Virus record (IMG/VR): IMGVR_UViG_3300021600_000011
Coordinates: 1 to 46,176 of that record
Strand: one strand, 5' to 3'
Source of the DNA: a virus
Length of the DNA: 46,176 nt
In this document: positions 37,070 through 45,958 of the stretch, in pieces
Position numbering within the stretch: the first letter of the stretch is position 1
How the letters are laid out: every line of letters begins with the position of its first letter
Program-made: the position numbers and the translations under genes
The notes under the pieces: generated by a model
What the model saw: only the letters and a program-made list of their open reading frames with translations
The model's database searches: none
What the model was told of the DNA's origin: nothing

Positions 37070-38883
37070 ATCAATCAAAGATCGACCGTGCGCGAGCATG
37101 GCTCAGAAACACGCCGGGAGCCGTCGCTGGTCAGGGCGGTCATAACGCAACCTTCGCCGTCGCAACCGCGCTCATACACGGTTTTGAGCTGTCGCATGGA
37201 GACGCCGAGACGCTCCTGCATGAGTACAACACGAAATGTATCCCGCCGTGGAAGCCCAATGAATTGGCCCACAAAGTAAATCAGGCGATGAATGTAGCGC
37301 ACGACAAGCCAAGGGGATGGCTTTTATCCGCGCAAAGCGGAACGCCCGTATCAACGACCGGCAAGTTCGTCATTCAGAAGATCCAGTCAGTACCTGAGCC
37401 GCCAGCGCCATTCACGACGAGCGACTTCCTCAAAGCTTGTTTCGAGCCGGATGAAATTGTCTGCATCTGCAACGACATCATCTGCGACGAGGACGGTAGA
37501 GGTAGGCCAAACTCTAAGGGTACGTTCCTCAAGCGCGACGAATGGATTAAGAACCACTTCACGCCGCCCATCAGCGCCATGTGGACGAATGATGATAGCC
37601 GTGGCGCGTATGTCCGAATCAACCCGTGCATTGAGGAGAATGGTTCGGATTCAGGCGTGGCAAACTTCCGCCATGTCCTCGTTGAGATGGACGAGAAGAC
37701 GAAGGATGAGCAATGGACGATCCTCAAGGAGTCGAAGCTGCCGCTATCTGTCGTCATAGATTCCGGCGGCAAGAGCCTGCACGGCTGGGTGCGCGTTGAA
37801 GCGGCCAATAGAGAGGAGTGGAACCAGCGCCGCGACGTCGTCTATCGCCAGCTAGAGGCTCTCGGCATCGATCCGAAGAATAAGAACGCAAGCCGGTTCA
37901 GTCGGTTAGCCGGTGTGATGCGCGATGGCAAGGAGCAGAAGCTCTTGGCTGTCAACGTGGGCGCAGTGAACTGGGACGCCTACACGGACCATCTGGAGTC
38001 GCAGGACATGCCTCAAGAGTTCACGCTCCAGAGCATTGTCGATTACGATCCGCAGAATGATCCTGACAACCTCATCGGCGACAGATGGCTACGACGCGGT
38101 TCATCGCTTCTCTTTGTCGGGCAAAGTGGATGCGGCAAAAGCTCCATGGCATTCTATCAGGGATTGAAGTGGGCCATAGGTAGTGACTGGTTCGGTGTAC
38201 AGCCTGTAAGACCTTTGAGAGTGGCCTACGTCCAAGCGGAGAACGACATAGCCGATCAGCATGACGCTCTCAAAGGAGCCTCGCAGATGGTGTTCGGTAG
38301 CGACTGGGTGAACGGACTCAAACGAGCGAACATGCTGTTCTTCCGTGAGGCGGTTCGTACTGGAGCAGACTTCACGCAGATGCTGCGTCGCCTTATTCGC
38401 AAGACGAAGGTGGACATCGTCTACATCGATCCGCTGCTCTCGTACATCGGCGGCAATCCATCGGATATCGAGGTCTGCGCGAACTTCACGCGTCACTTGC
38501 TCCAGCCGATTATGATCGAGACGGGAGTCGTCATCGTGCTGGTGCATCACTTCCCGAAACCAAAGGGCAAGGATGACAAACCTGAGAGCGTGGCAGATAT
38601 GGCCTACTCAGGATTCGGATCGTCGGACCTGACGAACTGGGCCAGAGAGGTAATCGTGATGAAGGAGATAGGATTCAATCAACCGCGACGCTTCATGCTC
38701 GGAATGGCGAAGCGGGGAGATAGGTCAGGCTTGCAGGATAAGGAAAATAAGAAAGCAGGCTCGATCATCATCCAGCGCGGCGTCGGTACGATATCATGGG
38801 ATTACGCACCGCCCGAACAGTTCGTCGTAGATAAGGAGTCGGCCAAAAAGCCGTACGTCAAAGGACGATATCCTAAGCGTTAG
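37066..38883 (+). CDS. Primase-helicase: AEP-like primase fused to RepA-like hexameric helicase
   Basis: The 605-residue protein has three parts. Residues 1-110 are a helical domain with DRARAWLRNTPGAVAG and KPNELAHKVNQAM. Residues 195-310 look like an archaeo-eukaryotic primase core: FRHVLVEMDEK (acid), DSGGKSLHGWVRV (about 229-241) and NASRFSRLAGVMR (about 273-285). Residues 340-600 are a RecA-type ATPase: SLLFVGQSGCGKSS (about 347-360), VDIVYIDPLLSYIGG (about 448-462), VIVLVHHFPKPKG (about 490-502). Such proteins start replication and unwind the fork. There is no DNA polymerase nearby, so a host polymerase would extend primers. Confidence 0.75.
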   Translation: MNQSKIDRARAWLRNTPGAVAGQGGHNATFAVATALIHGFELSHGDAETLLHEYNTKCIPPWKPNELAHKVNQAMNVAHDKPRGWLLSAQSGTPVSTTGKFVIQKIQSVPEPPAPFTTSDFLKACFEPDEIVCICNDIICDEDGRGRPNSKGTFLKRDEWIKNHFTPPISAMWTNDDSRGAYVRINPCIEENGSDSGVANFRHVLVEMDEKTKDEQWTILKESKLPLSVVIDSGGKSLHGWVRVEAANREEWNQRRDVVYRQLEALGIDPKNKNASRFSRLAGVMRDGKEQKLLAVNVGAVNWDAYTDHLESQDMPQEFTLQSIVDYDPQNDPDNLIGDRWLRRGSSLLFVGQSGCGKSSMAFYQGLKWAIGSDWFGVQPVRPLRVAYVQAENDIADQHDALKGASQMVFGSDWVNGLKRANMLFFREAVRTGADFTQMLRRLIRKTKVDIVYIDPLLSYIGGNPSDIEVCANFTRHLLQPIMIETGVVIVLVHHFPKPKGKDDKPESVADMAYSGFGSSDLTNWAREVIVMKEIGFNQPRRFMLGMAKRGDRSGLQDKENKKAGSIIIQRGVGTISWDYAPPEQFVVDKESAKKPYVKGRYPKR

Positions 38884-38919
38884 ACTTGACTTCTCCATAC
38901 TTCGTTCTACGGTTATTTC

Positions 38920-39681
38920 ATGCGCCAGTTCAACCTTACATGCAAGAAGTGTGGAGCCGGATTTGCCGCTGAAAGTGGGGCTTCAAAAACCTGTTCTGAT
39001 TGCAGAAAGTGCAAGCAATGTGGAAATGTCGTAAGATTATCTCATCATCAGTTTTGCTCTCAAAGTTGCTCTGCAAGATTTAATTACAACAATAATCCAA
39101 AATGCAAACAAGCAATAGACAAAAGGATTTTTGTAAAAACTTGTGACACTTGTTTGGAAAAATTTGATTCAAAATCTGGAAGCAGAATTCGATGTCAAAA
39201 ATGCTGCGCGTGTAAGCTGTGTGGAAAACAAATGCGGGATGCCACCGATGATTTTTGCGGGTTGAGTTGCGCTGGAAAATGGAAGTATCAAAATTATGAA
39301 AAAGTAAGAGCTGCGATGCTTTCCGGCGTGTACTGCAAACAAAGAGGAGAAGCTATTTCAAAAGCTCATGCAGGAAAGCCAAAGCTAAACATGCGAGGCG
39401 AAAAGAATCCGAATTGGAAGGGTGGCACTTACGGAACAGAAAGACATGCTGACATGGGGCGTGTTGAATACATTGAATGGAGAAAGTCTGTGTTCGCTAG
39501 AGACGCATTTAAGTGTATGAACAAGCTATGCACATCAGGATCATCAAGACTGCATGCGCATCATATTCTTTCATGGAAGGATCATCTCGATAAACGGTAC
39601 GACATTGCAAACGGAGTCACCGTTTGCGTTCCATGCCACAAGATAATCCACAGCAGCAAAAGCTGCTTGGTCCAACTTTAA
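38920..39681 (+). CDS. HNH endonuclease with duplicated zinc-finger head
   Basis: The 253-residue protein has two tandem cysteine-rich modules at the front (CKKCGAGF...CSDC then CGNVV...FCSQSC; and CDTCLEKF...CQKC then CGKQM...FCGLSC), a GEKNPNWKGG linker known from homing-type endonucleases, and an HNH core near the end (LHAHHILSWKDH and CVPCHKIIH). The bases are more AT-rich than the neighbours, which fits a recently acquired mobile gene. It stops at 39681, overlapping the stop of a minus-strand gene by four bases. Confidence 0.8.
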   Translation: MRQFNLTCKKCGAGFAAESGASKTCSDCRKCKQCGNVVRLSHHQFCSQSCSARFNYNNNPKCKQAIDKRIFVKTCDTCLEKFDSKSGSRIRCQKCCACKLCGKQMRDATDDFCGLSCAGKWKYQNYEKVRAAMLSGVYCKQRGEAISKAHAGKPKLNMRGEKNPNWKGGTYGTERHADMGRVEYIEWRKSVFARDAFKCMNKLCTSGSSRLHAHHILSWKDHLDKRYDIANGVTVCVPCHKIIHSSKSCLVQL

Positions 39682-39866
39682 GCGTTTGATTTTTCGCGAA
39701 GTGCGCGGCGACGGCCTTTCGCGGCGAGGCTTTGAAATTTTTTCGAACCCAGCTTTTTGCGACCAATGGAGGCTGCAAGAGCCGCAGGATCTTTGACACC
39801 CTTGCTCTCAAGACTGCTAACGAGTTTCTCGTAACGTCCGCCACCACCAAGTTTCATCTTGTCCAT
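39678..39866 (-). CDS. Small basic conserved phage protein (62 residues)
   Basis: The product begins MDKMKLGGGGRYEKLVSSL and continues SKGVKDPAALAASIGRKKLG, a pattern seen in small conserved phage proteins. It is lysine- and arginine-rich at the end (GRRRALREKS). A nucleic-acid or virion-associated role is possible. It ends the minus-strand operon that starts with the sulfotransferase-like gene. Confidence 0.55.
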   Translation of the reverse strand: MDKMKLGGGGRYEKLVSSLESKGVKDPAALAASIGRKKLGSKKFQSLAAKGRRRALREKSNA

Positions 39867-39870
39867 AAAT

Positions 39871-40182
39871 TCAAATAGGGTTTGAGGTTAAAACCGACAG
39901 AACAATCGCCAGAATCCATGCCGCGCAGCTCCAAAATTTAGGCGTCGTCTTGTCCTTCGCCTCCGCACAGTTATGCCGCGCACGGAAATTCTTGCGACGC
40001 TCAGGATTCGACTTCTTGATCGTCATATCAGGATCGCCGAAGCGAACGATTACAACTTTGTCCGCCGGATTCTTAACGTACACCGCGCTCTTCTTACGCT
40101 CACCCGGCGTGTAGAAGGGCTTGTTCAGCGTCACCTTCTTGCCCTGATAGGTATTACCTTTCTTGGAGAGTGAGGTTTTCAT
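39871..40182 (-). CDS. Small conserved phage protein with basic core (103 residues)
   Basis: The product has a lysine-rich start (MKTSLSKKGNTYQGKKVT), a VVIVRFGDPDMTIKKSNPE segment and an RRKNFRARHNCAEAKDKTTP segment with histidine and cysteine, then a hydrophobic end (SCAAWILAIVLSVLTSN). Similar short proteins occur near structural genes of phages. It may be a virion or DNA-associated protein. Its ATG overlaps the stop of the 987-residue gene. Confidence 0.55.
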   Translation of the reverse strand: MKTSLSKKGNTYQGKKVTLNKPFYTPGERKKSAVYVKNPADKVVIVRFGDPDMTIKKSNPERRKNFRARHNCAEAKDKTTPKFWSCAAWILAIVLSVLTSNPI

Positions 40183-43142
40183 CGTTCAAGATTTTGCAGT
40201 TCGTCGATGTCCGGTGAATCTTCGCCTTCATTTGCGGCAATCGCTGCTGCTGTTCCACGAAGAACAGCATTAAGCTCATCCTTCGAAAAACGACCGATTG
40301 GCTTCATCGCAAGCTCTCTTAACTGAGGAGTAGAAAGAACATGCGCCGCTATCTTGTACCTCACACCGGGGGTCAGTTTAGCAATTCGCACAGCTTGATT
40401 TGCCATGCCTATAGGCACAACCCTTGCCATACCTCCAACAACTTCACCAGTTACAGCCCCAGCTCCTCTGATTACTGCTTCTGCAAACGCGTCATTAGAT
40501 GCAATCGGAGTTTTCAGTTGTTCAAGTCTGGCGACATTATCTAAGACTGACTTGAGTTTGGAAACTTTTCCGCTTCCAAGCACAGAGTCAGCATAGTTTC
40601 TGACATCGCTTGCTTTTCCAAGAATTGACTCTCCCGCAAGCTCTGACGCCAACTTCTTCGAGTTCAAAACACCTGATGTGGTGTACTTTTCAATAAGGTC
40701 GTTGACGTATTGAAACTGGAGCTGCTCAACCAGCATCGGACTTTCGCGTCCAATCATGTCAAGTGCGGCCCGGCTTTGTTGGGGCGTGTACGTCCCGTCA
40801 ACAATTCCGCTAATAAAATTCTTTGGATTCTGAGAAACAATGTCAGTCACATCGCTCGACGATGCTTTCTTCAGTGCGCCAAGAATGGTTCCGCGTAACT
40901 GCTTGTCTCTTTCTCCAGCAGCTTTTATGGCGTCTGCAATAGTTTTTTGAATCTCTGGAGCTTTTGAGCCAAGCGCATCAGAGAGAACATTTGCATCTAC
41001 AGTAAGGCTTGAAACCACCTTGTTAGGATCAAGGCCAGCCAGAGCGGATTGACGTTTTGCCAAGCCAGCAATTTGCTTCGCGTTCGGAAAGAATTGATTT
41101 TGAATCTCAGGTGCAAGTCCGTTGATGTAGTTGACGACTTTAGAAACCGAAATTTCTCCAGTAACCGGATCGAGGCCAGATTTTGCGGCCTGATTAAACA
41201 GATACTCTTTTGCGGTAGAATCGATTGCCGCAGCGTCTTCTGGTCGAGCCGCACTCTTGATGGACTCCAAAAAAGTAGGAGCATCAGCAGACTCTAGTTT
41301 GCTGGCGATTGACGCAGGTCCAGCGCCACCTTCTGCGCCAACATCTTTAATCAGCGACTGAATCTGTTTTCCAACAAACTTGTCTACGTTTTCGCGATGG
41401 AACTTGTTGGCCAAATCAAGCTGACTTCGAAGTGTTCCGGTTGGAAGATTTTGAATCCCCTTGTCGATATCGCGAGTGATTGCTCCGTAAAGTTCGATCT
41501 TAGATCTATCTGAAAGACCGGGTAGAATGTCACTTTTTCCAATAGAATCGCCAATCTGAGTGCGATATCGACGCAGCGCATCAAGCGACTGATCTTCAGT
41601 CATATTGCCGATGGCAGCAACAAACTCTCGCGTACCTTTGGGATAGGTTGATGGGATTCCGCGAGTCGCTAAAACTTCATCTGTTGGAACTTGAAAACCA
41701 AACTGATCGACAAGACCACCAGCTTGCTCAGGTGTTCCCTTAAACATCTGGACTGCTTGTGCGTCGATGTTATTGGCCCACTCAGACATGCTTGGTGTTT
41801 TTACAATCAGCTTTTGATACGCGGTATTATTCCGAAGCGTGTTAAAATTCTTGGTGTCAGTTTGCTTGAAGAAATCGTATCCAGCCTGTTGAAGTTCTCG
41901 GAACTTGTTTCCAAGAAACGAAGGTGTTGCGGCAGTGCCGGGAATCAGCGCATTGGCTGAGTTCTGAACATCAATCAAACCTTTGTCGATTGAAGGCTTC
42001 AACTGCGCTGAAAGCGTTCCAATTGCGTCTTCAAAAGGCTTTGAAACGGTTCCGAGGCGCTTCCTCAAAATATCGACAGCACTCTTTGCCAGCTCGTCGG
42101 TTGTGATTCCAGTGTTCTTTCCGCCAAGTTCTGTGGCATTTAGGACGATCAGCCTCTTAAGGCTTTCCATGTGTTGAGGTGTAACCTCTGCTCCAATTGG
42201 AGCATTCTTGATTGCTTCAACAAGTCCCGGTTCACCAATCGCCTCGGCAACACCGACGGGAACTCTTACACCTGTAGAAGACTCAATGGTGTCCCGAATC
42301 TGAGAAGTCTCCAACGAACCGACTCTCGGAGAATATCTTGGACGAAAGAATGTCGCTTTTGCTCCACTGAATCCCCCGCCAGTAAGAAATTCTTTTGCGG
42401 CATAAGCTGGCTTTACAAACTGCCTCGCTCCAGCAGCGACAAGGGGAACACCCACCTCGCTAATGAGTGGTCCAAGAGCTGTTCCAGCAAGAATGTTCTC
42501 TCCAAAGGTTTCTCCAGCTTTCTTGTATTCTCCGCGAGCGAGTTCAGGCAACGCTTCAACGGCTCCAGTTGCTGCGCCACCGACTCCACCTCCAAGTGCT
42601 TGCGATCCTGCGCGTTCAAGAAATTGTCCAGTGCGAGCCATTTTTGTGGCACCACCAGCGACTGTCATTCCAGCGGCAACTTCGGGAATTGCTGCGGCGA
42701 GAAGTTCTGGGGCAACTATTCCGGCTCCAGTGGCAGCTTGGAATCTTGCTGCTTGTCGATATTTTTGACCTTCAGGAGTTTCAGCTCCAGAAATAGGTGC
42801 GACAAGAACTTCGCCTCCAGCAACGCCAGAACCAGCCGATCCGATTCCTCGAAATGTTTCTTTTAAATTTCTAAGAAAACCGCCTTCTTGTTGGCCAACA
42901 TTCTTTGAATCTTGAACCGCCTGACTCAACTGATCCGTCGATCCGATAGCCGCTTGAACCTGCTCAGGAGGCAACGCAGAAACCATACCCTGCTCCTCAC
43001 GCCGACGCATTTCGCCGATAGTAGGGGTTGGTGGAGTGGACCTAGATTTTAGACCAAGAAGACCCTCGTTTGAAAGGGAAGAATAATTTCCACCTTTCAA
43101 CGCAAGAAGGTCAGAATCTGATAAAAATGAATAATCTTCCAT
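40179..43142 (-). CDS. Large internal virion-like protein (987 residues)
   Basis: The start has a short repeat (YSFLSDSDLLALKGG then YSSLSNEGLLGLKSR, about 4-34). A proline-rich stretch (STPPTPT) follows, then a hydrophobic glycine/alanine-rich segment (about 135-225). Most of the rest is predicted helix with long coiled segments (LGAL and ALDMIGR types) and few cysteines. No lytic domain is visible. In T7-like phages the largest internal protein forms a tube for DNA ejection; its size and place after two smaller internal proteins match that pattern. It is one base from the preceding gene. Function is inferred by order. Confidence 0.6.
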   Translation of the reverse strand: MEDYSFLSDSDLLALKGGNYSSLSNEGLLGLKSRSTPPTPTIGEMRRREEQGMVSALPPEQVQAAIGSTDQLSQAVQDSKNVGQQEGGFLRNLKETFRGIGSAGSGVAGGEVLVAPISGAETPEGQKYRQAARFQAATGAGIVAPELLAAAIPEVAAGMTVAGGATKMARTGQFLERAGSQALGGGVGGAATGAVEALPELARGEYKKAGETFGENILAGTALGPLISEVGVPLVAAGARQFVKPAYAAKEFLTGGGFSGAKATFFRPRYSPRVGSLETSQIRDTIESSTGVRVPVGVAEAIGEPGLVEAIKNAPIGAEVTPQHMESLKRLIVLNATELGGKNTGITTDELAKSAVDILRKRLGTVSKPFEDAIGTLSAQLKPSIDKGLIDVQNSANALIPGTAATPSFLGNKFRELQQAGYDFFKQTDTKNFNTLRNNTAYQKLIVKTPSMSEWANNIDAQAVQMFKGTPEQAGGLVDQFGFQVPTDEVLATRGIPSTYPKGTREFVAAIGNMTEDQSLDALRRYRTQIGDSIGKSDILPGLSDRSKIELYGAITRDIDKGIQNLPTGTLRSQLDLANKFHRENVDKFVGKQIQSLIKDVGAEGGAGPASIASKLESADAPTFLESIKSAARPEDAAAIDSTAKEYLFNQAAKSGLDPVTGEISVSKVVNYINGLAPEIQNQFFPNAKQIAGLAKRQSALAGLDPNKVVSSLTVDANVLSDALGSKAPEIQKTIADAIKAAGERDKQLRGTILGALKKASSSDVTDIVSQNPKNFISGIVDGTYTPQQSRAALDMIGRESPMLVEQLQFQYVNDLIEKYTTSGVLNSKKLASELAGESILGKASDVRNYADSVLGSGKVSKLKSVLDNVARLEQLKTPIASNDAFAEAVIRGAGAVTGEVVGGMARVVPIGMANQAVRIAKLTPGVRYKIAAHVLSTPQLRELAMKPIGRFSKDELNAVLRGTAAAIAANEGEDSPDIDELQNLER

Positions 43143-43143
43143 A

Positions 43144-44547
43144 TTACTTTAGAAGGCTTCGCTTTTTAAGCTCAGCGTCGAGAGCATTTGAATCTATCGA
43201 AAGACCGCCAGCAGCGGGGGCTGACTGCTGTCCGGCCCGTGTGGGAAATTTGTAAAGGCTGGTAGACGAAGTTCCAAATGGAGTCTGAACCCATTCTTCA
43301 GCAAAGCTCGGAAGATCGCGGTCCATGTTCCTTTGGATTACGCCACGAAGACCTTCTTCTTTCCTGTTTCTGAATGCTTTCAGTTTAACCAAAGAATTCT
43401 TGTCAAGTCTGCTGCCGATTTCTCCTTCGATTCTTTTTCCTTCTTGCGCTGTAACAGTAAGGCCAGAGGTAGTGGTTCCAACTTCGTTTAACAAACCATA
43501 AAAATTGGAAATAAATCCAAGAGCTTCTAATTTTTTAGGATCTGTTTCTTTTGCAATTCTTGATTTTATTCCATCAACAGTTGTTGGTATAATACCAAGA
43601 TAACCGGTGAAATCAACATTGTTTGATTTTTCAAAATCAGAGATATTATCTAAAACAGAATCAACAGCTTCAACAACAGCAAAATCGTTGTTTATTTTCT
43701 TTGAAATAGTAGCATCAAGTGGTCTTACTTTCCCTCCTGCTTGAGACAAATCATTACGCAAGTTTTTGATCTTTGTCTCGCTTAATGGAGCGCCAGCCGC
43801 TGCGGCAGCTTCTGTTTTAGCTTTTATTATGTACTCTGTATTTCTAGTAACAGCAGTAGGTGCGTTAAGTTTTTTTGCATCAAGATTTGAGGAAGCAACA
43901 TTAATTCTTTCTTCAATTGTCTTTCCGTCTTTTGGAAGCTTAATGAATTCAGCTTTTAACTCAGGCTGCATATTCGTCAAAGCTTCTGTTTCTTGTTTGA
44001 ATGGCAATGCAGCAACAGCAAATGCTTTTATTGCTTCTGGATTTATTCTTTGAGTTTTAGGATCAATTCCAGCGTTGTATTGATTTATTAAATCAAAATT
44101 ACCTTTTGCCTTTAGAATTTTAATATCTTCATTCATGGAGTTCATCTGATCGTTGTATGCATTTTGTGCGTACCAACGATTCTGCGCCATCGGCAAAGAC
44201 TGAATAACTGGCCCGCTCATGTCGCCGAGCATCTTTAGTCCAGTTGCACTTTGAAGATCAGAAGGAGGAGCAGGAAATTCGGCGGTCGGATCGCCTTTAG
44301 CATTCCATTGAACGTATGCAGACTGCCAAGCTTGAATCTTTGGAAGATCAAAAGAAAACTTCTTCTGCTCGGCTAATCCTGTTGCAAGTTGATTGGACGC
44401 AACTTGATTCTGAATGTCGTAATGTTCCTTACGCATCTGTTGGTCGGCCAACTGCATGTTGACCTGATCAATCATCCGCTTCTGCGTCTGTGCGCGGTCG
44501 TACAGCGATGCGCCTAATTGAAATGCTTCAAGAGTTTCGTCGGCCAT
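43144..44547 (-). CDS. Internal virion-like protein (467 residues), complete copy
   Basis: The product begins MADETLEAFQLGASLYDRA and is helical and glutamine-rich in the first 150 residues, with a charged, aspartate- and lysine-rich middle and end (FNLRNDLSQAGGKV-like segments near 265). Residues 1-143 match the partial gene at 1-429. Bases about 43480-44118 are clearly more AT-rich than the first third of the gene, so it may be a mosaic. It sits between the 285-residue and 987-residue proteins, an order shared with gp14/gp15/gp16-like internal proteins. Confidence 0.6.
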   Translation of the reverse strand: MADETLEAFQLGASLYDRAQTQKRMIDQVNMQLADQQMRKEHYDIQNQVASNQLATGLAEQKKFSFDLPKIQAWQSAYVQWNAKGDPTAEFPAPPSDLQSATGLKMLGDMSGPVIQSLPMAQNRWYAQNAYNDQMNSMNEDIKILKAKGNFDLINQYNAGIDPKTQRINPEAIKAFAVAALPFKQETEALTNMQPELKAEFIKLPKDGKTIEERINVASSNLDAKKLNAPTAVTRNTEYIIKAKTEAAAAAGAPLSETKIKNLRNDLSQAGGKVRPLDATISKKINNDFAVVEAVDSVLDNISDFEKSNNVDFTGYLGIIPTTVDGIKSRIAKETDPKKLEALGFISNFYGLLNEVGTTTSGLTVTAQEGKRIEGEIGSRLDKNSLVKLKAFRNRKEEGLRGVIQRNMDRDLPSFAEEWVQTPFGTSSTSLYKFPTRAGQQSAPAAGGLSIDSNALDAELKKRSLLK

Positions 44548-45409
44548 AAGATTAACCTATTCTTCCCTGATAGAAAGTTGATGGAGGTACTGCGTAATTG
44601 GCGGCAGGAGACATCAGGTTTGGATAAGCTGTTTCACCTGTGCTATAATCGATTGTCGTACTGTTTACGCTTGGTGAACCGCCGGGAGTCGTGGCGTACA
44701 AACTTGGCATCTGCTGCATCAACCCGCGCTGCATACTTGCCCCTCCGTACATTCCGCCAGCAGTAGAAATTGCGCTTCCAAACGCTGCCATCGTAGGATC
44801 AGGCATTGCTGCCACTTGTGCAGCCTGCAAATCACGTCCGTACTGCTGTTGGTTTTGTTGCTGCATCGCTCCAATGCGCTGTCCGGGAGTGATGAACATG
44901 CTGCTTACCGAGAACGGCTGCGCCATTCCGAACATCCGCTGCTGCTGGATAAAGTTCTGAGCTTGATTAAGACCCTGATTCTGGATCTGCATTGATGTCA
45001 GACCAAAGTCGCGAGCGGATAGATTCCTGCCCATACCAGTGCCACCGCCAAATCCTCCACCAAGCGCACGTCCAGCGGCAGAGCGTTGAAGCTGAGAAGC
45101 AACGTCTTGCGAAACCTCGCCACGCAAATTCGCGCCAATGTTCTTTCCAGCCTGCGAAATCAGTTGGTCGTAACCGGGAATTGCACGACGAAGCTGCTGC
45201 TCAAGCTGCGACTGCTCGGCAGCGGTCGTTTTGGTGGCCAAGTCAGTCGCCGATTCCAACGATCCAAGATTCTGCTGAATCGCTTGCTTCTGTTCTGCCG
45301 CAAAATCAATCGGCTTGAACGCCGGAACATTTGGCTTGCTGCCCTTGCTCAAGAGTGAACCGGCCAAACTTGCTCCACCTATAATTGCCGCACCTGCTAT
45401 GAGTCCCAT
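44119..45409. repeat. Right copy of a diverged two-gene repeat (partner 1-1312)
   Basis: Bases 44119-44547 align without gaps to 1-429, and the gene at 44552-45409 is a diverged version of the gene at 434-1312. Identity is complete for 123 bases, then lower. The left boundary of the repeat is exactly the first base of the window. The right neighbour differs from the left copy's neighbour. Confidence 0.9.
44552..45409 (-). CDS. Small internal virion-like protein, version B
   Basis: The 285-residue product starts MGLIAGAAIIGGASLAGSLL, a hydrophobic glycine-rich segment, and has the same glutamine-rich core as the 292-residue version A (GYDQLISQAGKNIGANLRGE; NLSARDFGLTSMQIQNQGLN). The first 30 residues and the last 70 differ from version A. 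It lies four bases before the 467-residue gene and after the sulfotransferase-like gene. If the ends of the window are an assembly overlap, this is the allele of another strain. Confidence 0.6.
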   Translation of the reverse strand: MGLIAGAAIIGGASLAGSLLSKGSKPNVPAFKPIDFAAEQKQAIQQNLGSLESATDLATKTTAAEQSQLEQQLRRAIPGYDQLISQAGKNIGANLRGEVSQDVASQLQRSAAGRALGGGFGGGTGMGRNLSARDFGLTSMQIQNQGLNQAQNFIQQQRMFGMAQPFSVSSMFITPGQRIGAMQQQNQQQYGRDLQAAQVAAMPDPTMAAFGSAISTAGGMYGGASMQRGLMQQMPSLYATTPGGSPSVNSTTIDYSTGETAYPNLMSPAANYAVPPSTFYQGRIG

Positions 45410-45412
45410 AAA

Positions 45413-45958
45413 TTAAAAAACCTCCTTCGCAAAACGATTTCCATTCTCTATCGAGAAGACCTTTTCGGGTTCGTGACGTTGGATGTTCATGGTAATCAGA
45501 CGTGCAGCTTTCTCCTCGGGAAAAGCTCGCTCGTTATGAAAGCAATGAACCCATATCCGACGTAAAGTATCCACCTTAAAAAGTTCCCCCTCTCCGATTG
45601 TCATCACGCTGTTCGACGCCGCCCATTTGTCAGCATATTCGCGAAGCATCTGAATTGATGGCAGATGAACCTCGTAACCGAATCGCTCGGTGCATTCTTT
45701 GGCCGACGACTCCGCGTCCTTCTTGACGTACACCTTGACCGAATCATGCACGATAGCCTTCGGAAGATATCCGTAGGTCGAGCAATCGGCGACGTACTTG
45801 TAACGGTTCCGGTAATCTTCAATCGACTTTTGCCAATTTGAGTCAGTCGCACCCTGCTCATGTAGGCCAATGCAATCAGTCTCCAACGAGAAAAGGACCG
45901 ACATGAATGCCGATCCGAATCGTGGCAACCCGCAGATTTGAAAGAGTTTACCGTTCAT
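45413..45958 (-). CDS. Sulfotransferase-like P-loop protein
   Basis: The 181-residue product starts MNGKLFQICGLPRFGSAFMS. The GLPRFGSAF part matches the phosphate-binding loop of sulfotransferases (usually LPRSGT), and the following helix and HEQGATDSNW segment are compatible. Later acidic and aromatic residues (YGYLPKAIVHDSVKVYVKKD) fit the fold loosely. It would transfer sulfate from PAPS to a sugar or protein; the usual 3'-phosphate-binding residues are not obvious. It overlaps the following ORF by 11 bases. A modified-glycan role would fit the phage's other glycan genes. Confidence 0.5.
   Translation of the reverse strand: MNGKLFQICGLPRFGSAFMSVLFSLETDCIGLHEQGATDSNWQKSIEDYRNRYKYVADCSTYGYLPKAIVHDSVKVYVKKDAESSAKECTERFGYEVHLPSIQMLREYADKWAASNSVMTIGEGELFKVDTLRRIWVHCFHNERAFPEEKAARLITMNIQRHEPEKVFSIENGNRFAKEVF

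Noticed and set aside
38886-38914. Possible promoter TTGACT before the last HNH gene
   Set aside because: No acceptable -10 at 16-18 bases spacing.
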